In this document: in pieces, positions 19,382 to 30,600 of the stretch
How the letters are laid out: every line of letters starts with the position of its first letter
Position numbering within the stretch: position 1 is the stretch's first letter
From: Siphonodentalium dalli
Taxonomy: Eukaryota > Mollusca > Scaphopoda > Gadilida > Siphonodentaliidae
Reading direction: 5' to 3'
DNA length: 64,000 nucleotides
Assembly: GCA_032622095.1 (NCBI GenBank)
Contig: CP136061.1
Location: forward strand, 221,373,148-221,437,147
Program-made: the position numbers and the translations under genes
Notes under the pieces: generated by a model
The model's database searches: none
What the model saw: only the letters and a program-made list of their open reading frames with translations
What the model was told of the DNA's origin: nothing

Positions 19382-19541
19382 CATATAAAAGAGAATGCAC
19401 TGGCTTACAAGGTCAAGGTAAATATTGTTAGGCCAATGCATTCCCATATATATGTGAGGGAGACTCGAATATATAAGAATGCATTGGCACAGGTTGTTTC
19501 CCCAAAAATATTTCAGGAAGCTCCAGTCATGGAAGTGTTAA
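19382..19541. mobile_element. PB-B MITE copy 2, truncated
   Basis: It keeps the GTCAAGGTAAATATTGTTAG spacer, one palindrome and the right end CCAGTCATGGAAGTGTTAA. The spacer is an uninterrupted version of the Harbinger-like insertion site at 61153. Confidence 0.75.
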
Positions 19542-19633
19542 GTCACTAATAAGATACAACAATGAAGTTACTATGAAAGATCTGTCTAATGAGAAACTTA
19601 ACTGGGACGTATTTACATGTATATACACTCAAC

Positions 19634-19850
19634 TACAGTAATGCTCTAATTAATCAACCTCTTAACCAAAGCAGAATTATGGGTAACTTTTCAGGATTTA
19701 GTCGGAAATATGGCTTGTTGCCATTCATCGGAAAGCTCTCCCCGAGAGCTTTCCGATGAATGGCAACAAGCCATATTTCCGACTAAATCCTGAAAAGTTA
19801 CCCATAATTCTGCTTTGGTTAAGAGGTCGATTAATTAGAGCATTACTGTA
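19634..19850. mobile_element. FB foldback copy 1 (complete)
   Basis: TA-flanked, starting CAGTAATGCTCTAATTAATC; two ~107-bp arms meet at GAAAGCTCTCCCCGAGAGCT. Both arms carry the copy-specific ACCAAAGCAG/CTGCTTTGGT and CCTCTT/AAGAGG variants. A Tc1/mariner- or pogo-like TA target is suggested by the TA ends and CAGT termini. Confidence 0.85.
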
Positions 19851-20023
19851 TATGGCAATCTACTATGCTAACTGAACTAGTAGGTGGTGAAATATGTCAC
19901 ATGGTATTTCAACGACATATTTTTTTCCACGTTCAATATACATGTAGATTATATTGCGGCTCCCTTTAGTCCTGCTATATATTTATAACGAAATTCTTAT
20001 CCTTTTGACTATGATAAAATGCG

Positions 20024-20340
20024 TTTCTCAAAATGCACCTCTGTTCATGCGCGAAGAAACGGATGCACGAATTTGACTGAAGTCAGAGGTATGAACATGC
20101 GATTCATTCGTGCAAATTAGACACACAATTCTAGTTAATTTGTGCTTTGATCGCAAAATTTCAAACGGAATACTTCCCTTTTTCCGACGATAAAAAGCAA
20201 ACTTTTTTTTCAAAATGGACTTCTGTGCATGCGCGAAGATACAGACCTTCTGTCATCAGTTTGTCTGTCAAAGTCACATGTGTAAACATGTGGCGCATGT
20301 GTGCAAAGTAGAAGTACAACTCTAGTTGATATGTGCGTTT
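20024..20340. repeat. Imperfect tandem duplication (~185 bp)
   Basis: Two copies start at AAAATGCACCTCTGTTCATG (20033) and AAAATGGACTTCTGTGCATG (20212), each with CATGCGCGAAG and later CTCTAGTT(A/G)AT(T/A)TGTGC(T/G)TT. Confidence 0.65.
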
Positions 20341-22069
20341 ATTGTAGGTTTATTCAATGAATCACAAAAAAACAGCTTTTATTTTTGACAAACTAAAACG
20401 GTTTATATTATCAGTTCATATATCGGAGATAGCATCATAGCAACATGCTTTCTTTGACAATGTAATTGCGACGTAACCAGGAATAATCAAACTCATGCCT
20501 TTTACCGATGAACACTTCGATATCTTTCAGAATAAGGCAATAAATATCATGTGTTTCTCATTGAAAAGTATAATTTTTCATAAATGGCTCACTAGTGGCA
20601 AATAAATAATTTGCTGTTGATTTTATTTCGCAGGAGAAAAACAGTTGACATAGGCATTAATCTGTGGATCGGGTAATGGAATGTGGGCAGTATGGGCTAG
20701 GGGTAAAGGACCCTAAAAGGGACTCACTGCCCCTCTAGTGGGAACCCTGGATAAATACTGTAACATTGTTTTAATTTGGGGGTGGGGGTATAATATTCAT
20801 TGATTTTGTGCTTTAGCCAAACCACAAAATAAAGAACTAACAAAATCCTTTTTGGCATGTTGTAAAATGGTCGTAACAAAACACAAATTGCAATATTAAA
20901 CATAATCAATTCATATAGAATAGCAGATTCTTTATTGTTTATATCAAATGCCATCTGATCCCTTCTATAATATTTTGGGTAAAGAGGGCTCAATGAATTG
21001 TGTAATCAACAAAAGCTAATAGTTTCACATGTATTTTATACGCAAGTTACAACTTACATAGAGAATAATAGTACCAAAAATTGAACAATACTCAAAAAGA
21101 AACAACCCTACAGTAAAATAACAAAAGCTACAGTGAAATAACAAAATTGTATTTCACTGTGGCTTCTATGAGATATATATACGACGATCTACATTTCGGT
21201 AATTATCCGCTATTTTATAAGCAAGCATACAATAGAACAATGTTGTCAGCGTGTGAAATAAAGCTGGTAGATATTAATTAAATGATTGAATGATACCTAT
21301 AGGCAATGGACTACAGGAGGCCTAGTTTCCGTTAATGAAACTGTTTATTGTATAACTTATGTTGACAAATAACTTGTGAGAAACCATGAATATTGATGCT
21401 GACAAAATCAAATCCATTCACAGTATTATAATTTTTTTTTTACTGTGGTGAAAAAACGAGACTAGAAGATTAATTATAGTTCTTAGTCACCTTTGCTAAT
21501 AGAGTGAGACATGAAGAGCGTTCATGGGTTTCTGTTTGGAAAATTTTAATCGCACCAGCGCAGCTCCCAGGGTTAACAAGATACAAATGAATTAATGATA
21601 ATCGAATAACTGCCCATCAACAAACATCCCACTGTTAAAAAACAAAGTGTCTATATCGACGGCACAGTAGATATAGTAGCGTATATTAACATAACGATGT
21701 GATGTCACCATACTCATAATTATGCCATTACTTCTGCAACTTTGTCAGAATAGCGAGAGAGCTCAATTTTGATGACGGGAGCACTCTATTACCCAGAAAT
21801 ACCGCAGGGGGTTAGGTATATCTACAGGACTACAATTCACTAGTCCGAATGAGTAAATGATACTAACAGCCAAATATATTAGGTTCAGTTCAGTCTTGGA
21901 AATGTGAATAGCATGAGTAACATGTGGAGGGCAATTTTTTCCAATCTCTTATAATGATAAATTCCATACTATATAAGCTACAAAATACACAAACTGGTTA
22001 AATTCATAATTATAGATACACAGAAAACTTTGCCATTTAATAATTTTCTAGGATTTCATTTGAAACGTC
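20341..22069. other. Intergenic, one small hairpin only
   Basis: A hairpin AAGCTACAGTGAAATA / TATTTCACTGTGGCTT lies at ~21126-21171. Otherwise no gene or known repeat is seen. Confidence 0.4.
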
Positions 22070-22454
22070 CAAGCCTTGAAATAGTGTTTATTTACAGAAT
22101 GAGGTCCCCATAGGGTAAATTTAGAGATCCTACGCCGCAAAGCTGATTCTGGGGACTTCATTCTGCAAATGTCAGACACACTATCTCAAGGTTTGGACAC
22201 ATTATCAAATAACCTGTAATAGTGTGTCTGTCATTTGCAGAATGAGGTCCCCAGAGGGTGAATTTAGTGATGCTACCCCGCATATCGGGCTAGCATCACC
22301 AAATTCACCCTCTGGGAACCTCATTCTGCTGAAGTGTAAGCAGGATGAGGTCCCCAGAGGGTGAATATATGCGTGGTTCCCTAAATTCACCATCTGGGGA
22401 CCTCATCTGCAAATGACAGACACACTATTTCAAGGCTTGTTATCAAATAACCTG
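22070..22454. mobile_element. Two adjacent HT MITEs with a repeated 15-base border
   Basis: 22070-22196 is a short HT copy (CAAGCCTTGAAATAG to CAAGGTTTG). A second copy follows at 22217-22439 and is bordered on both sides by TTATCAAATAACCTG (22202-22216 and 22440-22454). Confidence 0.75.
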
Positions 22455-23477
22455 AAATGTCATGACATACATTCAAGAGTCATTGGTATATTTACAGTGC
22501 CGCAGATGGACCCACAGCCATTAAAAATGGTTAAAATATAAATATATAGAAATGGAATTTTACATCTGATTTACATAATTACATGTGTGTCGCTCATTCA
22601 GTTAAGGCACCTACATTATAAACAGTGAAAAACAACTAGAAAGCCAACTCCCAATTATAATGTAGGTATAACAGCAATGATCAGGCAGAATTAATGATAT
22701 GTTACAAGAATCTGAACTACCCGTCTAAACAATTAGAGGAATAACTAGCCAAAATTAGACAAGAATTTAATTTACTCATCTCGATTTTAAACATCTAGGC
22801 CCCTGTAGCATGAAAATTGTGTAAACATCACATGATTAATAAAATGGATAAATTTCTTACATAAAATGAGCTGTTGACCTTTGACCTCAGTTACAGTACA
22901 TTATAATCAGACTCTATCTCTGTACCATATGATTAAAGATAGTGTATCTCTTCCAAGTAAGTTTCATATATATAGATTTATCGGGGTATAAAATAACATA
23001 TTAACTGTCCGGAAAAGCTTTTATCAATTCTGTCAATCAAATTCTATTTAAATTTTTTCCTCATATAATACATATATCATCTAACGGGACAGTAAAAGAG
23101 TCTATTTTAGAATAGAAATTTCAGGCCAGCTCACGGAAACATTTGGAGTGTAGTAAGAGGGAAAACTCTTATGTTGTTAGCACCCTCCATCAAAGCCACA
23201 AACACTCGACTGCATCAGAAATAAACGACTTTATTATGCTTTATAGACAAATAATATACACAATCTTCAGTTTTGACTATTTTATTCACAAAAAAAGCTA
23301 CTTTCAGTTCTGAAATTGAGTTTTATAAAAATTATCTTGTTGTAATTGTGGCCCAGAAGAGATGCACTATCTGTAAAACATAATTCCTGACATAAAATCA
23401 GCTCGATCGAGATTTGACCTCAGTTACAGTACATTAAGCAGGCTCTCTATGTTTTTCTTTCTCTCTCTCTACCATGA
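22455..23477. other. Intergenic with dispersed repeat segment
   Basis: Bases ~23170-23350 belong to the dispersed repeat shared with ~13150-13400 (reverse) and ~23630-23740. No gene is seen. Confidence 0.4.
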
Positions 23478-23590
23478 TTAACCCTTTCAGTGCCAAGTCC
23501 GATTTTTGTATCGACCCATATTTCCTTGATCATTTTTCAAATTTATTGATTATAATAATGTGATACATTGATGGAAAGAGCTCTAAGAGC
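23478..23590 (+). mobile_element. PB-C MITE, single arm
   Basis: TTAACCCTTTCAGTGCCAAG at the left, followed by one arm of the hairpin also found complete at 23983-24165. No second arm. Confidence 0.75.
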
Positions 23591-23982
23591 AGATCAGTTA
23601 AGAAATTTACCGTGAATTACATTCAAAATAAACCACTTTATTATACCCCATCTTCAGTTTTTTCTCTATTTTATTCACAAAATAGCAATTTGTAGACTTG
23701 AAATCGGGATTTATAACTATTATGTTTTTTGTAATTGTGGCCTGGAAGTGTTAGACCATCTTTAACCAATGGAGGCAGAAGTGCCCTTTTATCAGGTCAG
23801 GCACATCCTGAATTTAACTATTATAGTTATATTCAACTATAAGAGGTAAATATGAATGTGAATTCGATACAAGAGGCATAACTCAACATATTTCACAAAA
23901 CAATGTTCAAAAACTGTTATACTAATTTGGTACCATGTCTGTTTTTTGTGATGAAATAACATGTCTTGGTCTGTGCAAATGA

Positions 23983-24165
23983 TTAACCCTTTCAGTGCCA
24001 AGTCCGATTTTTGTATCAACCCATATTTCCTTGATCATTTTTCAAATTTATTGATTATAATAATGTGATCCATCAATGTATCACATTATTATAATCAATA
24101 AATTTGAAAAATGATCAAGGAAATATGGGGTCGATACAAAAATCGGACTTGCACTGAAAGGGTTA
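23983..24165. mobile_element. PB-C MITE, complete palindrome
   Basis: A TTAA-flanked 183-bp near-perfect palindrome; the arms CCCTTTCAGTGCCAAGTCCG and the complement. It ends 32 bases from the ABCA stop codon, so it lies in the ABCA 3' UTR or just beyond. Confidence 0.85.
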
Positions 24166-24196
24166 ATAAAACAGAATTCAGCTCAATCAACTGACC

Positions 24197-24644
24197 TCAG
24201 TTACAGCATGTGAAGCAGCTACAACATCCTTCCTTCGCCTTTTCTCTCTCTGGAATCTGGTTCTTTGTGAAGGACAGGAAAATTTGTTCCAAGGTCGTTT
24301 GATGAACCGAATAGTCAAACACGTTATGCGATTCTTTCATTGACTCAAGACAGGTAAAAAGTTCTGAGAGAGGAACATACCCAAGAATTTGTAAATGAAT
24401 AAAGCCCTGTTTATCATCAAATACCATGATGTTACCTCCGGGGAACATCGAATGCAGGTGGTCGATGACCGGCTTCGTGGATAGGAATAAGCCACCAATT
24501 TCATCTGGCGGTGATTTAAGTTTGATTGTTAAGGTGTAACCTTGTGCAAATTTGCTCTTCAGATGCTGCGGACTTCCCAGACATACAAATTTACCATTCA
24601 CCATTATAGCGAGATTCGTGCATAAAACGTCACACTCTTCCATG
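24197..24644 (-). CDS. ABCA3-like: ABCA terminal exon 16
   Basis: 448 bases with TGA at 24199-24197. [20 protein letters not shown], the C-terminal regulatory fold and [14 protein letters not shown], followed by a Cys-rich tail CCSCFTCCN that could be palmitoylated (inference). ABCA family members share the xFLSF/VFVNF-type motif here. The acceptor is TTCTTTTCCAG. Confidence 0.95.
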
Positions 24645-27600
24645 CTGGAAAAGAAATTAAACTGGAATATAGTTGAAGAAAAAATATGAAAAGTAGACAG
24701 AAAGTAGTGTTTAGACAAGTTTATTGTGCTGTGGGTTGGCGCTTTGCATTTAAATTGGAATATAGTTAAACACTGCTAAGGTCGTCCTCAGTTAACTACA
24801 GACCCACATATAAATAGTGGGTCTGATTACCTGTCATATACTTTCAAATTCCCGAAAAGCAGGATTTCATATCAGTAGCACCTAACAGACTATTGGTAGC
24901 ACCAAGATAATAGCAACCAATCAAAATGATTAACATAACGAGATGAGAGGTAATTTGTGAGAAGTCTGTTTGCGTCCCAGAAATGAAATTACGATGAGAC
25001 TACGATAGATTCAGTATGATATGTTTACATAGACTGCTCTAAGCTGTGCAGACAGCTTTGATTTGTTCGAAAAATTGTATATGTTAACACTTCCATGAAT
25101 GGAGCTTCCTGAAATTTTACGAAAACCCTGTGCCAATGCATTCTGTTATCCGAGTCTACCATAGGGAGCCTCGGATATATTAGAGAATACATTGGCCAAA
25201 AAATATTTACCTTGACCTTGTAAGCCAGTGCATTCTCTTATATATGCGAGGCTCGCTATGGGAGACTCGCATACATAAAATACTGCACTGGCACAGGATC
25301 TTTAATGCTGCACCAGCGCAGTTCTTGTCATCAAAGTGTTAATGCATCCAACGGAGAGATTCTATTTTCAATGCAATGCAAGTATTGCATAGCTTTTATG
25401 GTGTGGAAACATTCATGTGTGTCATGCTGTTTCGGTAGTATATCTTGTTTTCAATCAGTCACATATGGTGGCTTATTCCGTGAAGTGGAGGTATTTTGTT
25501 TTTGCTTGTATTTATGAGAATAAAGACTTAGTGTTGGGAGAGGATTGGCATCTTGGTAGAATTCATCTATAATTAGTTAGATTGGTCTGCAATATTGCAT
25601 TTATTCCAATGTAAAATCGGAAGCTCTGTCAAGATTCAACTTTTAAGGCACAATATTTTTCAATTTTCAAGAATTTTGTTGAAATCCAATCCTATAGATT
25701 TTGAATCAGTCTTGAATGTTGAACTTATGGACATATCTCCATGAAAAGTATGAAAATTGAACACAGTGTATCCCCCATAAAGGTGGCTTTTTGCTAAGGT
25801 TTTTTTAATCTTAGAACTGAGATGGCTTAATTCCGAAAGATGTTTTAATCTGGCCAGCAATGACTGGACAAAACCTGTTGCATGTGGATATCCTAAAACA
25901 TATTGTGTTCATACTGAAGATCAGAGCTCGATTTAACTGGATTTGCATCGCAAATTTCCAATTTCTGCTAACCAATTTACAATGTAAAAATATATGTATT
26001 GGTAGGGAATGCTATACAAAATCTACCCAGTGCTGCAAAATGCTATACAAATTTAAAGCATTAAATCGACCCATGCTGAAGATAATGAGCATTTCTATAC
26101 TGAATGAATTCTTCCACCTAGTTATAAAAGTATATATTGGAATGGTCTATATTCATTTGGAGGGGTGTCCAAGAAAAAAAAGAATAGACGACAGAGAGGC
26201 GAAAAGATAAAAGAAGCGCAGGAAATGTTCAGATAATAATTTCAACAACCTATGAACTTATTATCTGAAAATTTACTGAGGGAACTACCTGTCAATAAGT
26301 ATTTAGTAAAGAAAGGTTCAAAACATGAAGTACGATGACTGGGATAGAGAGATCCAAAGTTGGCAAAGACACATTGTCACTCTAAGGGCTATAACTCTGC
26401 ATTAAATCAATGGATGGAGACCGTTCTATGTGGATATCATTCCCCCATGGTGGTTGAAGGTTCATACAGTAATGCCCTAAATAATCGACGCCTTAACCAC
26501 AGCAGTATTATGGGTAACTTTTCAGGATTTAGTTGAAATATGGCTTGTTGCCATTCATCGGAAACCTCACAGTGAGAGCTTTCCGATGAATGGCAACAAG
26601 CCATATTTCCAACTAAATCCTGAAAGTTACACATAATTCTGCTGTGGTTAAGGAGTTGATTATTTAGGGCATTACTTTACCAATGATCATTACAACCTAC
26701 GGTGACTGAGAAAGTCGTTAAAGAGGGAAGGACATGACCCATTTCTATATCCTCAGCCATAGAATTTTTTTTAATTGATCAAACTAACCTGTGAGATGTG
26801 AGAATGAGCGTCCTTCCACTTGCTCTGACTTGTGACAGTACATTCCACAGCTGTCTCCTAGCAACGGGATCCATGCCGCTAGTTGGTTCATCGAGTAAGA
26901 TGAATTGTGGGTCCCCTATTAAAGCCATTGCTGTGCTTAGTTTTCTCTTGTTACCACCACTGGAAATATAAACAGATGAAATCATCAAGCCTGATTGTTT
27001 CAGATGAATGTCAGTTGTAGGACGTGCCAAAGGATTTATTCATGAAAAGAGTAAAATCCAAGATGGCTACCAGCGGCCATGTTTTTGACAGAAAATTGTT
27101 CAAATCCATAGCGCTCATCTAAAGGTCACCCCGAATATCTGTATGAAATTTGAGATCAATCAGATAGAAAATATATTGGTTATAGGGTTGACTAAGGCCA
27201 AAAAAGAAGGGTTTTGGTTCTCAGGTATAAAAATAATACCCTTGCGCCGCATTGATTTAAAAAAAAGTTGCCTGAGAATCAAATATCCTTTTTTTTTTTT
27301 TGTGGCCAAAAGGATTTTATCATGCAATGAGTGGTGAAAGTGTCAATGACACTGTAGCTCAAACTGGAAAGGGGATAATGTCATACATTGCAGTCTATGG
27401 AGCAATAAGCGATGTGTAAAGTTTAAATTTAGGTAATACAAGAGGTCTTTCCCGAAGAGCTATATGAAGTGTGGTGTCAATTGGATGAAAAATGTTGGCT
27501 GTCGGGCATGCCAAATAAATGTGCAGTCCCAAGTTAACAGGGTGGACATTTGTGATTGCCAGAATATACAACGTCTGGACAAACTATTGTTCGATTGGTC

Positions 27601-30600
27601 CAGAAACATGCCTATATGAGCGAGGGAAAGGTCAAGGTCAAGGACACGATCGCTTGTGAAATTGGACCCACCCATTTTGTTCCCGGGATCAAAGTAGGCC
27701 TACATACCAAATTGGAGTTGGATTGGTCGGGGTCCAGAAACATGCCTATATAAGCGTATGAGCGAGGTCAAGGACATGATTGCACGTGAATTGGACCCGC
27801 CCATATACTTCCCAGGATCAAAGTTGGCCTACATACCAAATTTGAGTTGGATCGGTAGAGCAGTTTTCGAGTCTCTAAGACACACATAGACAGACAGAAG
27901 TTCCAAAATATATTCAGTAATGCTCTAAATAATCAACTCCAGCAGAATTATGGGTAATTTTTCAGGATTTAGTCGGAAATATGGTTGCCATTCATCGGAG
28001 AGCTCTCAGTGAGAGCTTTCCGATGAATGGCATCAAGCCATATTTCCGACTAAATACTGAAAAATTACCCATAATTCTGCTGTGGTTAAGGAGTCGATTA
28101 TTTAGAGCATTACTGTAATAGATTTGAATATTACTTGGCAATGATTATTTAGTTAAGAAAGGGTTAACTACCTGTATGCACTGGTGAGTTTATCAGCATG
28201 TGGAGTCACTAGTAGCACCTCCATGAGACTTTTAATAATGTCATCAATTTGTCCTTCTTGAACCCCTCGGAGACGGGCGTACATTCTCAGCGTTTCCCGA
28301 CCAGTCATCTGATCAGCCAAACCGTCGAACTGCGGACAATATCCTAAATTTTGCTGAACCTGAAGCATTGGAGAATTTCAGATAAGTGAGGTTTAGATTC
28401 ACACGTCAATAAATATCAGAATGTATTATTCAATATGTTGTGGCGGGAGATCACGACCAAGCATAGAACAATAAAAGTCTGTTGATAAATCCAGCATAAT
28501 ACAGTGTGCAAATTGTTAACACATGAGTAGTGGCCTTATTTGATGCTGACTTTAGATTGGTACGTTTCACGTCCCCGTCACAACTAACAAAATTGCTGTG
28601 TTATGTTACACACACTTTGTTTGGAAATGCAACATAGTCTGACTATTGGATAATATGTTCCCACCTCGGGCACAGAGAACAAGAGGTGTGCACTCGAGTG
28701 CTAGCATACCCCCACCGTGGCAAATTCAACCCGCATTATCCGTAAAACCCAACAAAAAAGATTTTTAACTTTAAAGAAAAATTTGGATTAATAATTTCGA
28801 TATGGTGTCGCAAGAAGCTTGTACAGAAACAAATATTCAAATTGGTTCATATTTGTTCGAATGATTGCGAAACCCAAAAAAGGGTAGAAAATGAAACGCA
28901 ACCTTAACATCTAAGATGGCTTTTGTCGAGTGTGATAGCATCCAAAAAATATGAAGTTTCAAATATCTACGATCAAAACTGTAGGAGGAGTTGATTACAC
29001 CATGAAGCAGTCGGGAGTAAACTACATACCCACATATAAAAAAAATAGTGGGTCTAACGACCTTTCGTTCAGTTTTCATTTCCCAAACCCGGGATTCCTT
29101 GTAATTACCGCCAATCAAAACTTAGCTCCAAGAAATGTGTGCCCCAATAAAAAACTAGTAACATGTCACGTGCTCTCGGTGTGGAAATTCCGAAGGTGTG
29201 GCTAAATGTTGTTAAAATAGTATCCATGACGTCATGTTATACCGGAAGAGAAATTCACAAATCGACAAATAAAGTAGATTGTTGACGAGCGGTCGAAAGT
29301 TTAAAATCAAGAATCACCGGAATTTGGATTGCAGGCAACTGTAATTAGGGTACAACTGGCCAATCTTTGGAGCTAATAATACGGCTGTGTAAGGTCGGGA
29401 GGGTTTCGGTGGGGTTGGTGGTAGAATTGTGTTGCTCTACGCTCGTTTTGGCTGTGGTGGTACTACTGCCGGTACTGGGGAACTGATAGATCGTTTTGTT
29501 ATGTCATTTAACTTTTTTTTAGTTCTGTAGTTGTTTTAGCAGATAGTCCCGACATTCATGTATTTTTGATTCGTGGCCGTTGATTTGTGTTATTTTTTGA
29601 CAACATGGGCGACAAATCGCCTGGCCAATCTAAAAAATAATTCGTTCTGAGTCCAAGAGATCCACATAAATTGACATTTTTTATAATTTCAAGAAGATCT
29701 GTCTTAGTTATTGTACATATTATTTTGGATCCCGGAAGCTAGCTGTTTCCCTTTATTGTCAGTAAAACAACCGCCGAACGAAAAGTCACAAACCCTGCAA
29801 CTATTAATTCCGATTCTTAGAATCGACTTCACAGGGTTGAAGCGGCCATGACGGCACTGGCACGTGACCATGTTTTCGCCTGTCAATCACAACTAATTTC
29901 AGATTTATATTTAGTGCCGTGTGACGTAAGTTGGGGGAAGCCCACAACCGTTCAGAAATGAAAAGTTGATGGGAATGCAATAGACTCAGTATCAGTATGA
30001 ATCTGAGTGTATGTTTACATAGACTGACCATGAAGGTACCCTCATACAGAAAAACAGAAAATTATAAAAAAAAGAAAGTCGAAAGGCCCATAACTTTGGG
30101 AAAAATCATTGGATCAAACTCAAATTCGAACTTCAGACCTGTATTTTGATATGAATGACCAAAAAAAAAAACTGAATATTTCCAATTAAACAATCCAAAC
30201 TTATCATCCGGAAACCAAAGAAAAAACAAGAAAAATTGAATTTTCTAAGTCGAAGAGCACATAACTCTGAGAAAAATCATCAGATCAAACTCAAATTCGA
30301 TCTTGACCTGTATTTTAATATCATTGACTCACACAAAAACGGAATTTTCAATTGAACAGTCCAAACTTTAGTTATCATCCGGAAACCAAAGAAAAAAGAA
30401 GTAAAAATTGAATTTTCTAAGTCGAAAAAAGTCCATAACTCTAGAAAAAATCATCGGATCGAACTCTAATTCGAATTCAACCTGTATCTTGATATGACTG
30501 ATCTACAAAAAAAAACGTATTTGCAATTAAAGGATCCAAACTTGAGATATCATCCGGAAACCGAAAAAGTGAGAAATTTTCTAAGTAAAAAAAATAAGTC

